Below, one piece after another: positions 1 through 5,346 of a stretch of DNA of 9,574 nt. The stretch is from the NCBI GenBank assembly GCA_050725495.1, contig JBOHHM010000156.1, positions 1 through 9,574 of the forward strand. The letters are read 5' to 3'. Position 1 is the stretch's first letter. Each line of letters begins with the position of its first letter. Under the pieces are notes generated by a model. It did not search any database. It was given only the letters and a program-made list of their open reading frames with translations, and had not been told where the DNA came from. The stretch comes from JBOHHM01 sp050725495 (GTDB lineage: Bacteria; Pseudomonadota; Gammaproteobacteria; Burkholderiales; Burkholderiaceae_C). A program made the translations under genes and the position numbers.

Positions 1-120
1 GACATCCTGCCCGAGGCCGCAGCGCGGGAGGCCTGGTTCCTGAAGGCGCTCGACGACCACGAGCACCGCCAACTTGACGTCATACTCGACAAGCTGATGA
101 AACGCAGCCAGGAACTGTGA
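1..120 (+). CDS. C-terminal end of a probable MarR-family transcriptional regulator (5' truncated)
   Basis: The first base opens an uninterrupted frame that ends with TGA at 118-120 and encodes 39 residues, from DILPEAAAREAW to KRSQEL. It reads as one long amphipathic helix rich in Leu, Asp, Glu and Lys (FLKALDDHEHRQLD, then VILDKLMK). This resembles the last dimerisation helix of MarR-type winged-helix regulators, where a conserved Glu/His-rich stretch precedes a Leu-Leu-Lys-Leu core. The DNA-binding domain lies outside the window, so the family call rests only on this tail. Another helical-tailed regulator or a small cytosolic protein is possible. The gene is convergent with the AEC transporter gene. 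Confidence 0.5.
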   Translation, partial: DILPEAAAREAWFLKALDDHEHRQLDVILDKLMKRSQEL

Positions 121-136
121 CGACGCCAGCGCGTCG
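121..136. other. Hairpin directly after the MarR-like stop codon
   Basis: CGACGC (121-126) and GCGTCG (131-136) are perfect 6-bp arms around a 4-base loop, starting one base after the TGA. No T-run follows. It may protect the 3' end or act as a weak terminator. A second short stem, CCCCG (154-158) with CGGGG (166-170), follows. Neither alone is a convincing intrinsic terminator. Confidence 0.35.
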
Positions 137-210
137 GGCACCATCTGCTGTCACCCCGTGGAGATCGGGGCTTGCTTCCAGTTCATTGATCCATGGGGTC
201 GGCATTGACC

Positions 211-292
211 GGGGCCTGACGCCACCACCCTGCTCTCAAGAAAACGCCGGGCCGCCCCAAGTTTTCTTGCACCCCCTCGGGGGGCCTGACGC
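211..292. repeat. 12-bp direct repeats flanking the terminator hairpins
   Basis: GGGGCCTGACGC occurs at 211-222 and again, identically, at 281-292. The pair brackets the AAGAAAAC/GTTTTCTT hairpin and a CCCCC-TC-GGGGG palindrome at 272-283. The whole 121-317 spacer has no plausible gene. The C/G-run palindromes resemble intergenic repeats I associate with Comamonadaceae genomes, but that is recall, not a database match. Confidence 0.45.
237..269. terminator. Bidirectional intrinsic terminator candidate
   Basis: CAAGAAAAC (237-245) and GTTTTCTTG (261-269) are perfect 9-bp inverted arms. Between them a short GC-rich inner stem is possible: GGG 249-251 with CCC 255-257. Each strand therefore gives an A-rich arm, a GC-rich core and a U-rich 3' arm, the shape of a bidirectional terminator. 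It lies between the convergent MarR-like gene (ending 120) and AEC gene (ending 318), where such a signal is expected. Confidence 0.6.
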
Positions 293-317
293 GATGCGGC
301 AGGGCTGGGGGCGCTCA

Positions 318-1280
318 TTAGCGGGTCGCAAGCAAAGCCATCACCCCGGACAACGTCACCAGTGCCAGCGCGGTGGAGACGGCCACGCTGGCCGTGACCA
401 GCTCCTCGGCCACCTTGTAGCGCTGCGAAAACAAGAACACGTTGGCGCCAATCGGCAGTGACGCGGCAATGATCATGACGGCCAGTGGCACGCCGCTCAG
501 GCCCAGGGCCCAGCCGAGTAGGGCCACCAGCGCCGGGTGCAGCAGGTTCTTGACCAGGGCCAGCCCCAGCGCGCCCTTGAGTTGGGTCCCGACCGGCGCA
601 TAGGCCAGCGTCACGCCCACCAGCACCAGGGCCAGCGGACTGAAGGCATTGCCCAGCAGTTGCAAGGGCTTGTTCAGCACCTCGGGCAGGCCCAGGCCGG
701 TTTGCGCAAACAGCAGCCCGGCCAGGATCGGCAGCGGCACCGGGTGAATGACGGCGTTGCGCACCGCCAGCCCCACGGTGGCCACCAGGCGCCGCTCGGC
801 GCCCTGGCCCTGCGCCGCCGCTTCGCGCGCCACGGCCAGCTCCAGCACCACGGTCGCCAAGGTCAGCAGCACCAGGGCATGGAGCGAGATCAGGGTGAAC
901 AGCGTCACCAGCCCGGCCTCGCCATAGGCCAGCCCCACCAGCGGCACGCCAATCATCACCGTGTTGCTGAAGGTGCTGGCCAGTGCCAGCATCGTGACGC
1001 GGCGTGTCAGGCCCTGCGTCAGCAGCATGCCGGCAAACAGCAAGCCCGCCGCGACAAAGTACATCGCCACCGGCTGGAAGTCGAGCTGCTCCACATGGAC
1101 GGCGCTCATGGTGCGAAACAGCAGGGCCGGCGCGAGCACCATGAAAATCAGGTTGGAGAGGTCCTTGACCGAAGCGGTCTTGATCCAGCCGCGCTGGCCG
1201 GCCAGGAAACCGATGGCGATCAGCAGGACGACGGGGAGCAAGGAGGACAGGACGGAATGGGTCACGGGGCGGACTTGCAA
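318..1280 (-). CDS. AEC-family (auxin efflux carrier) transporter
   Basis: A 320-residue, highly hydrophobic protein of the usual AEC length (about 300-320), predicted to span the inner membrane about ten times. The N-terminus, LLPVVLLIAIGFLAGQRGWI followed by the LSNLIFMVLAPALLFRTMS region, is typical of the family: a first helix, then a conserved loop with Asn and Pro. A second half with similar hydrophobic segments begins near residue 175 (HPVPLPILAGLLF). Bacterial AEC proteins export or exchange small organic acids such as malate or malonate; the substrate here cannot be told. The first in-frame start is TTG (1278-1280), with no Shine-Dalgarno sequence. A GTG at 1263-1265 (giving MTHSVLSSLLP) is equally plausible and fits family N-termini. 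The gene is divergent from the toxin-antitoxin module. Confidence 0.88.
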   Translation of the reverse strand: MQVRPVTHSVLSSLLPVVLLIAIGFLAGQRGWIKTASVKDLSNLIFMVLAPALLFRTMSAVHVEQLDFQPVAMYFVAAGLLFAGMLLTQGLTRRVTMLALASTFSNTVMIGVPLVGLAYGEAGLVTLFTLISLHALVLLTLATVVLELAVAREAAAQGQGAERRLVATVGLAVRNAVIHPVPLPILAGLLFAQTGLGLPEVLNKPLQLLGNAFSPLALVLVGVTLAYAPVGTQLKGALGLALVKNLLHPALVALLGWALGLSGVPLAVMIIAASLPIGANVFLFSQRYKVAEELVTASVAVSTALALVTLSGVMALLATR

Positions 1281-1303
1281 AGGGGTGACAAAGGCGATAG
1301 TAT
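1275..1303 (+). promoter_or_regulatory. Possible promoter of the toxin-antitoxin module
   Basis: TTGCAA (1275-1280) and TAGTAT (1298-1303) are each a 4/6 match to the sigma-70 hexamers, separated by 17 bases. The -10 overlaps the TATAAC inverted repeat, so a repressor bound there would block it. GAGAG at 1322-1326 could be the ribosome binding site for the ATG at 1334. Prediction by eye only. Confidence 0.3.
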
Positions 1304-1304
1304 A
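1299..1304 (-). promoter_or_regulatory. Possible -10 box of the AEC transporter gene
   Basis: Read on the minus strand this is TATACT, a 5/6 match to the sigma-70 -10 consensus, 18 bases before the TTG start and 33 before the GTG start. No good -35 is visible at the right distance. It overlaps the toxin-antitoxin promoter and the inverted repeat, so the two divergent units may share control. Confidence 0.3.
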
Positions 1305-1318
1305 ACGACTGTTATAAC
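1300..1318. promoter_or_regulatory. TATAAC/GTTATA inverted repeat, candidate TA operator
   Basis: TATAAC (1301-1306) and GTTATA (1311-1316) are perfect arms around GACT. The right half, GTTATAAC (1311-1318), is itself a perfect palindrome, so TATAAC also occurs as a direct repeat. It lies 16 bases before the antitoxin start, where AbrB/MazE-type antitoxins usually bind to autorepress their operon. The AT-rich site stands out in a GC-rich window. Confidence 0.45.
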
Positions 1319-1333
1319 CATGAGAGCACTTCG

Positions 1334-1558
1334 ATGCACATGCTCAAGCTCACCCAAATCGGGAACTCAGTGGGCGTGATTTTGCCCAAGGAAGCCTTGG
1401 CACGGCTGCGCCTGGAAAAGGGGCAATCCGTGTTCCTGACTGAAACGCCCGACGGCTATGCGTTGACGCCGTATGACCCGGCCCTGGAAGAACAGATTCA
1501 GGCCGGGCGCGAGTTCATGCGCGAGTTCCGTGACACCTTTCATCAGCTGGCCAAATGA
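1334..1558 (+). CDS. AbrB/MazE-like (SpoVT-AbrB domain) antitoxin
   Basis: 74 residues. The swapped-hairpin DNA-binding fold of the SpoVT-AbrB/MazE family shows at residues 3-48: LKLTQIGNSVGVILPKEAL, then a LRLEKGQSVFL strand-turn-strand. The Gly-Asn-Ser-x-Gly-x-x-x-Pro core is the family hallmark. The acidic, helical tail (residues 50-74, DPALEEQIQAGREFMREF) would be the segment that wraps the toxin. It should neutralise the downstream Doc-like toxin and repress its own promoter with it. A second ATG at 1340 would remove two residues; the first is preferred because GAGAG stands at 1322-1326. The ATG of the toxin overlaps its TGA, giving translational coupling. Pairing of AbrB-type, rather than Phd-type, antitoxins with Doc toxins is known among chromosomal modules. 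Confidence 0.88.
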   Translation: MHMLKLTQIGNSVGVILPKEALARLRLEKGQSVFLTETPDGYALTPYDPALEEQIQAGREFMREFRDTFHQLAK

Positions 1559-1941
1559 GCTGGCGCTGGATTGACCGGCGCGCCCTGCTGCTGCTGCACG
1601 GCGAGAGTCTGGCCGAGCATGGCGGTGGCGAAGGCCTCCGCGACGAAGGCCTGCTGGAGTCGGCCCTCGCGCGCCCGGAAAACCTGGCCGCCTATGGCAA
1701 GCCCGACTTTGCCGACCTCGCCGCCAGTTATGGCGTGGGGTTGGCCAAAAACCACCCGTTTGTGGATGGCAACAAACGTGCAGCCTTCCTGACGGTCGGT
1801 ATGTTCCTCTACCTCAACGGATATCGCCTGCAAGCCACACAGGCCGACGCCACGCTCACCATGCTGGCCGTCGCCGCCGGCGACATCACCGAAGCCGAAT
1901 TTGCAGCCTGGATACGGTCCCACGCCGTCAAAAAAGCCTGA
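1555..1941 (+). CDS. Death-on-curing (Doc/Fic fold) family toxin
   Basis: 128 residues, the normal size for Doc. The Fic-fold signature HPFVDGNKR lies at residues 67-75, with His67 as catalytic base and Asn73, Lys74 and Arg75 as nucleotide-phosphate ligands. It is followed by AAFLTVGMFLYLNG, the usual helix. The early motif EGLRDEGLLESALARP (27-41) is also typical of Doc proteins. Phage P1 Doc phosphorylates elongation factor Tu at a threonine and halts translation; this protein probably acts likewise, although some relatives may add AMP. The gene starts at ATGA (1555-1558), sharing four bases with the antitoxin stop. The active-site residues are intact, so it should be active. Confidence 0.9.
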   Translation: MSWRWIDRRALLLLHGESLAEHGGGEGLRDEGLLESALARPENLAAYGKPDFADLAASYGVGLAKNHPFVDGNKRAAFLTVGMFLYLNGYRLQATQADATLTMLAVAAGDITEAEFAAWIRSHAVKKA

Positions 1942-1944
1942 GCC

Positions 1945-1963
1945 ATCGGTTAAAAGCACCGAT
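1945..1963. terminator. Weak terminator-like hairpin after doc
   Basis: Perfect 6-bp arms ATCGGT and ACCGAT around the loop TAAAAGC, beginning four bases after the TGA of the toxin. No T-run follows on the plus strand. On the minus strand the hairpin reads CTTTTAA in its loop. Placement supports a 3'-end role; sequence support is modest. Confidence 0.35.
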
Positions 1964-1988
1964 AGCCCAGGCGCATTGGTCGCCAGTA

Positions 1989-2005
1989 GCTATCAAAACA
2001 ATAGC
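1989..2005. repeat. 17-bp palindromic element A (GCTAT-N7-ATAGC)
   Basis: GCTAT (1989-1993), CAAAACA, ATAGC (2001-2005): perfect 5-bp arms around seven bases. It is the only intergenic member of a set of five equal-length elements in this window (others at 3990, 5283, 6548 and 7012). Confidence 0.6.
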
Positions 2006-2059
2006 ATCAGAAAACAAGCCGCCGGCCAGGCCGACTCACGAGCGGGCTGTTGCGCCGGG

Positions 2060-4159
2060 TCAGAAGCTGGCCTGCAGCCCCAGTTTCAGGCTGCGCCCCG
2101 GCAGCGGCGCTTTCGGGAAGGCCGTGGTGGTCAGGATGGACGTGGCGCTGTAGGCCAGCTCGTTCGTGATGTTGTCGAGCCTGGCGTACCACAGCAGGTT
2201 GGTGGGGCCGGCCTTCATGCGGTAGGTCACAGCGGCATTCCACAGCGTGTAGGCCTGGGTCGCGCGCTGACCGACCAGGGGAACGCGGTGTTGTGCTGCT
2301 GAATGGTCGAAGCCGGCTCGCGCACCCCACGGCCCCTGAGCCCAGACCAGCGTTGCGCCCAGCCGCATCGGCGCGATGCGCGGCAGGGGCTGGCCGGTGC
2401 TCAGGTTGGTGGCGCGCACCCTGTCGCCGCGCAGCTCCAGATCCAGCGTCGACCCAGCTTCGAGCAGACGCAGATTGCCGCTGGCCTCCAGCCCCGTGAA
2501 GCGGGCGCGCACGCCGCGGTAGGCGAATTCGGCCAGGATGTCCTCGCCGCTGCCATCGGCCTTGCCGTCGCCGTTGGCATCGACCGGGTTGACCTCGCCA
2601 TCCGCGCCACGGGTATTGCCCGTCGAGTCCAGGCCAATGAAGTTCCTGAAGCGGCTCACGAAAGCCGTCAGCGCCAAGCGGTCGGCGCCGGCTTTCCAGG
2701 CCAGGCCCAGATCGAGGTTGGTCGACTTTTCCTTGGCCAGCGCGGCATCGCCAACTTCCCAGGCCGCCGTCGCGATATGCGGGCCGTTGGCGAACAGTTC
2801 GTAGTCCTTGGGTGCCCGCTCGGTGTAGGACAGGTTGGAACTGAGCTGCCAGGCCGGGCTGAGGTTGACGAGTCCCCCCAGCGCATAGCTGTGCGGGTTG
2901 AAACTGCGGCTGCCGGGCATGAAGCGCGTCACGGCCGGGTCGGGGTTGCCCAAGGATTCCACCTTGGCATGTTCGGTGCGGGCGCCAAAGCTCAGCTTGC
3001 CCCAGGCTGTGGGGAGCTCTTCGTAGGCAAACAGCGCCTTCGACGCCGTGCGGCTGAACGGCGCGAAGGCTTCCGCGCCGAGGGCCGAGAAGCGCGTGGC
3101 GTCGACCTGCAGGCCGATCACGCCTTCGATCGGACCGAGCTTGGCGTGACGCGCCTCCAGCCGCAGATCGTTGCCCTGCTTGCCAAACACCGTTCCCGGC
3201 GAGCCCGCCTCGAACTCGGTGTGGCTGTAGTCACTGTGGCTGAACTGGCCCTTGATGCTTTTCAGAAAGCCGCCCAGGTTACGGACCTCGCCTTCGAGCG
3301 CATAGCGGTTGGACTTCATGCCTATGATCACCTCGTCTTCAGCCACCGTGCCGTAGTCGCTGCGGTAGGTGCTGGCCGAGGCGCCCAGATAGCCCCGGTC
3401 GAACAACAGCGAGCCGCCGACCGCGCCGCCCTTGACCTCGCTGGCCGAGTTGCAGATCCGCTTCGAGAACGTCGTCACGCCGCCTTGCGTGCAGGCCAGC
3501 GACACGGGTACCCGCTGATCGGCCGTGCTGCGGTTGAACGCGTCGACATGCAGCGCATAGCGCTCGTTGCCGCCTTCGAGCAGCAGGCCGCCGCCCTTCT
3601 CGCGGTTGCCCGTGGCCAGACCGAGGTCGGCCCTGCCCGTCACGCCGTTGATGGCTTCGCGCGGAATGCGGTTGTCGATCACATTGACCACGCCGCCGAC
3701 CGCGCTGCCGCCGTACAGCAGGGCGCCGGGGCCGCGCAGCACTTCGACGCGCTCGATGGTCAGCGGGTCGACCGGCACGGCATGGTCGAAGCTCAGGGCC
3801 GAGGCGTCGATCGTGGCGCCGCTGTTTTGCAGCACGCGGATGCGGTCGCCGTCGAGCCCGCGGATGATCGGGCGGCTGGCGTTCGGGCCGAAATAGGTGC
3901 TGCTGACACCGGGCGTGCCATCGAGCGTCTCGCCCAGCGTGGTTTTGGAGCGCAACAGCAGGCCAGCCCCCGAATACTGGACGGCAGGTGCTATCAAATC
4001 AGTAGTGCCCAGCGGGTTGCCGGTGACGGTGACTTCTTTGAGGCTGGGGCCGGTTTGGGCCAGCGCCGCGACGCTGCCGAAGGCGCCGAGCGAGAAGATG
4101 GCAGCGCGGACGTAGGCAGGTGCAAAGCCGTCGGCGCTGGGACGGAACTTGTTATTCAT
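2060..4159 (-). CDS. znuD: ZnuD-like TonB-dependent outer-membrane receptor, probable zinc uptake
   Basis: 699 residues. A hydrophobic signal region at about 18-34 ends ALAQ, followed by the TonB-box-like LKEVTVTG (40-47). The plug domain (about 45-165) carries FGPNASRPIIRGLDGDRIRVL, DASALSFDHAVPVDPL, and VEVLRGPGALLYGGSAVGGVVN. This series, especially the Ser-Phe-Asp-His segment and the Asp-Asn-Arg-Ile-Pro after the plug, is what I know from ZnuD-type zinc receptors. The rest is a 22-strand barrel ending in aromatic Phe699, as needed for barrel assembly. Two Cys (223, 236) could close an extracellular loop, and DANGDGKADGSGED (527-540) resembles a calcium-binding loop. It lacks an evident Shine-Dalgarno sequence and follows the DUF2946 gene by 87 bases. 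Zinc is the best guess; other metals are possible. Repeat element B encodes residues near GTTDLIA (51-57). Confidence 0.87.
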   Translation of the reverse strand: MNNKFRPSADGFAPAYVRAAIFSLGAFGSVAALAQTGPSLKEVTVTGNPLGTTDLIAPAVQYSGAGLLLRSKTTLGETLDGTPGVSSTYFGPNASRPIIRGLDGDRIRVLQNSGATIDASALSFDHAVPVDPLTIERVEVLRGPGALLYGGSAVGGVVNVIDNRIPREAINGVTGRADLGLATGNREKGGGLLLEGGNERYALHVDAFNRSTADQRVPVSLACTQGGVTTFSKRICNSASEVKGGAVGGSLLFDRGYLGASASTYRSDYGTVAEDEVIIGMKSNRYALEGEVRNLGGFLKSIKGQFSHSDYSHTEFEAGSPGTVFGKQGNDLRLEARHAKLGPIEGVIGLQVDATRFSALGAEAFAPFSRTASKALFAYEELPTAWGKLSFGARTEHAKVESLGNPDPAVTRFMPGSRSFNPHSYALGGLVNLSPAWQLSSNLSYTERAPKDYELFANGPHIATAAWEVGDAALAKEKSTNLDLGLAWKAGADRLALTAFVSRFRNFIGLDSTGNTRGADGEVNPVDANGDGKADGSGEDILAEFAYRGVRARFTGLEASGNLRLLEAGSTLDLELRGDRVRATNLSTGQPLPRIAPMRLGATLVWAQGPWGARAGFDHSAAQHRVPLVGQRATQAYTLWNAAVTYRMKAGPTNLLWYARLDNITNELAYSATSILTTTAFPKAPLPGRSLKLGLQASF
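3990..4006. repeat. 17-bp element B inside the receptor gene
   Basis: GCTAT (3990-3994), CAAATCA, GTAGT (4002-4006). It shares GCTATCAAA with element A, but the right arm has two mismatches to a perfect palindrome. On the coding strand it specifies part of the linker between TonB box and plug, a place tolerant of insertion. Confidence 0.4.
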
Positions 4160-4164
4160 GAAGC

Positions 4165-4255
4165 GTTCGTTGAATTGTTCGTTGAATCAATAGGCCAAGG
4201 CTGCGCCCGGCCAGCAGCCGGCGCGCAGCAACATCGAAGCGGGAATTCAGCGAAC
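4165..4255. repeat. Tandem 11-mers and an inverted third copy upstream of the receptor gene
   Basis: GTTCGTTGAAT occurs at 4165-4175 and 4177-4187 (period 12), just upstream of the receptor start at 4159. A near copy in the opposite orientation, ATTCAGCGAAC, lies at 4245-4255 across the DUF2946 stop codon (10 of 11 match). In mRNA the upstream copy could pair with either downstream copy. This may be an operator pair or alternative RNA stems controlling the receptor. Confidence 0.5.
4200..4229. other. Strong GC-rich hairpin between DUF2946 gene and receptor gene
   Basis: GCTGCGC (4200-4206) pairs with GCGCAGC (4223-4229), and the inner CCGGC (4207-4211) pairs with GCCGG (4217-4221), leaving C4222 bulged and a loop of five. 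No T-run follows on either strand, so it is not a classic terminator. It may attenuate or stabilise the transcript entering the receptor gene, letting receptor levels differ from the upstream genes. Confidence 0.5.
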
Positions 4256-4621
4256 GAAAGGCGGGCCGCGCGCGTCAAACAGCGCGGTCCAGCGGGCAAG
4301 TGCTTCGCCCTCAAAGAACTCGAGATAGAAAAGCGGCACGGCCAGCGGCAGCATCAGCGCAGGCACGCCGGGCAGGGCGTCGCTGTGGCCGAGCTGGTCG
4401 AACAATCGGCAGTCGGCGTCGCTGCCGTGGCCGGAAAACAGCGGGGCGAACCCGTCGTGATCCCCTTCATGCGCCTGCGCAGCCACCACCGTGGTCAGCG
4501 GTGCGCCCAGCTCGAACGCGGCCTGCGGCCCGTGGACGACGCGGTGCATCTGGCCGAGCAAGGGCGCGAGCACCAGGGCCCAGGCCACAAGCCACAGCCA
4601 GCCGCGCCTTGAAGCCGTCAC
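4247..4621 (-). CDS. DUF2946-type small His-rich membrane protein
   Basis: 124 residues from a GTG at 4619-4621, which overlaps the TGA of the upstream DUF3299 gene; a longer reading upstream would overlap that gene entirely and is rejected. One N-terminal hydrophobic helix (about 8-24, GWLWLVAWALVLAPLLG) precedes MHRVVHG. A non-cytoplasmic His/Asp stretch follows: His51, His55, His65, Cys71 and His79, with DCRLFDQLGHSDALPG. A second hydrophobic segment covers about 87-103. This order (helix, His-x3-His, Cys-x-Leu-x-Asp-x-Leu-x-His) fits the DUF2946 family, small proteins of unknown function often found near metal-handling genes. Exposed His and Cys residues suggest it binds or hands over a metal ion in the periplasm; that is inference. 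It is translationally coupled to DUF3299. Confidence 0.72.
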   Translation of the reverse strand: MTASRRGWLWLVAWALVLAPLLGQMHRVVHGPQAAFELGAPLTTVVAAQAHEGDHDGFAPLFSGHGSDADCRLFDQLGHSDALPGVPALMLPLAVPLFYLEFFEGEALARWTALFDARGPPFVR

Positions 4622-5112
4622 TTCACGCTCTCGGCGTCGGTGATGCGGTAGTACAGGCCATAGGGGTCGTCCTGGAGCACGGCAAAGCGGCCTTCGACCA
4701 CCACGGGCTCCAGGCTGTACTTCACCGGCGTTTTGGTTTTGACCTCGACCATGCTCTCGGGCCCGCCGGGCAGGCAGAACGAGCAGGTCAGCGGCACCGA
4801 GCTCAACAGGAAATGGCGCTGCTTCTCCCCCGCCTCCAGCGGCATCATGAAGCCCTGGACGCGCTGCGTCTTCTGGTTCAGCGCCAACTGCTGTTTGCCA
4901 AAGACCGGCAGGATGCGGTTCTTCTCGGTCCTGGTGGTCACGGCCGTCAGCACCGACCAGGGCACGACATCGGCGCGCTGCGGCAAGGGCGCAAACGGGC
5001 TGTCGGGGCTGTGAACGCCGGCACCGGTGCCCACCGGCAGCGGCGAACTCAGCTGCGCCTGGGCCACACAACTGGCAAGGCCCAGCAGCAAGGCGATCAA
5101 CTTAGTGCTCAT
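4618..5112 (-). CDS. DUF3299-type periplasmic protein of a metal-transport locus
   Basis: 164 residues. The N-terminus MSTKLIALLLGLASCVAQAQ is a good signal peptide, with cleavage near residue 19. The body has PWSVL (51-55), FGKQQLALNQKTQRVQGFMMPLE (71-93, a strand-turn-strand), HFLLSSVPLTCSFC (100-113) with a Cys-x-x-Cys, then PGGPESMVEV. The Gly-Phe-Met-x-Pro-Leu and CSFC motifs are those of DUF3299, the family of PA4066 in the Zur-regulated PA4063-PA4066 operon of Pseudomonas aeruginosa and of a member of the Vibrio zrg locus. Its molecular task is not known to me; the Cys pair could bind metal or be redox-active. The ATG overlaps the 3' end of the 79-residue gene by 11 bases, and GGGA upstream is a fair ribosome binding site. 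Confidence 0.8.
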   Translation of the reverse strand: MSTKLIALLLGLASCVAQAQLSSPLPVGTGAGVHSPDSPFAPLPQRADVVPWSVLTAVTTRTEKNRILPVFGKQQLALNQKTQRVQGFMMPLEAGEKQRHFLLSSVPLTCSFCLPGGPESMVEVKTKTPVKYSLEPVVVEGRFAVLQDDPYGLYYRITDAESVK

Positions 5113-5341
5113 GTTTCATCCCGCAGTATTTACCGATCGCCAGCCCCTTGCAGGCGGCCTGCAGCTCTTTCTGGCACTGGTCGTGCTTCTTGCCCGACTC
5201 CAGGCATCTGGCCGCGGCCTCATGGGCGGCCGCCATGGCGCGGTGGCGCTCGATGTCCTGTTTGATTTCCCTGGCCTCATTTGCTATCGAATTCATAGCA
5301 CACAACGACCACAGGGCAAGGACTAGCAATATTTTTTTCAT
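5102..5341 (-). CDS. Small secreted Cys/His-rich protein, possible periplasmic metal binder
   Basis: 79 residues from ATG 5339-5341. This start is favoured over longer readings because a signal peptide begins there (MKKILLVLALWSLCAMNSIA, cleavage near residue 20) and AAGGT at 5349-5353 gives a ribosome binding site with 7-base spacing. The mature part is short, helical and charged, with four Cys (46, 56, 64, 73) and five His (33, 40, 53, 77, 79). Examples are ERHRAMAAAHEAAARC and ACKGLAIGKYCGMKHEH. Even Cys number and periplasmic location fit either two disulphides or a soft-metal site. I know no named family; I believe similar proteins occur in Comamonadaceae. It starts 5 bases after the permease stop. 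Repeat element C encodes residues around AMNSIA in the signal peptide. Confidence 0.75.
   Translation of the reverse strand: MKKILLVLALWSLCAMNSIANEAREIKQDIERHRAMAAAHEAAARCLESGKKHDQCQKELQAACKGLAIGKYCGMKHEH
5283..5299. repeat. 17-bp palindromic element C inside the signal-peptide coding region
   Basis: GCTAT (5283-5287), CGAATTC, ATAGC (5295-5299): perfect 5-bp arms, same length and arm sequence as element A. It codes for residues next to the predicted signal-peptide cleavage site of the 79-residue protein. Confidence 0.6.
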
Positions 5342-5346
5342 CAAAA

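Larger units (their letters stand above)
1942..2059. other. Convergent spacer between doc and the TonB receptor, with repeat-like hairpins
   Basis: A 118-base gap where the toxin gene and the receptor gene converge; no gene is seen. A 6-bp stem, ATCGGT (1945-1950) with ACCGAT (1958-1963), sits right after the doc stop, and a 17-bp palindrome with AT-rich core follows at 1989-2005. The stretch 1945-2005 resembles a longer intergenic repeat I recall from Comamonadaceae genomes. It may end transcription from both sides, although neither stem is followed by a strong T-run. Confidence 0.45.

Noticed and set aside
1300..1318. The TATAAC dyad as a Zur box
   Set aside because: Zur sites as I know them have GTTATA first and TATAAC second around a short centre; here the order is reversed, and the metal block starts more than 6 kb away. 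No other Zur-like site was seen before msrA or the receptor.
537..1379. Gln/His-rich 280-codon plus-strand frame opposite the AEC gene
   Set aside because: Shadow of the transporter gene: the codon pattern belongs to the minus strand and the composition is not protein-like.
2303..4612. A 769-codon open frame on the plus strand opposite the receptor and DUF2946 genes
   Set aside because: It is a GC-driven shadow: rich in Ala, Arg, Gly and Gln without recognisable motifs, while the minus strand encodes a complete ZnuD-like receptor with all family landmarks.
4622..5071. Long upstream extension of the DUF2946 frame
   Set aside because: It would lie wholly within the DUF3299 gene in another frame; the GTG at 4619-4621 gives a normal-length protein beginning with its membrane helix.
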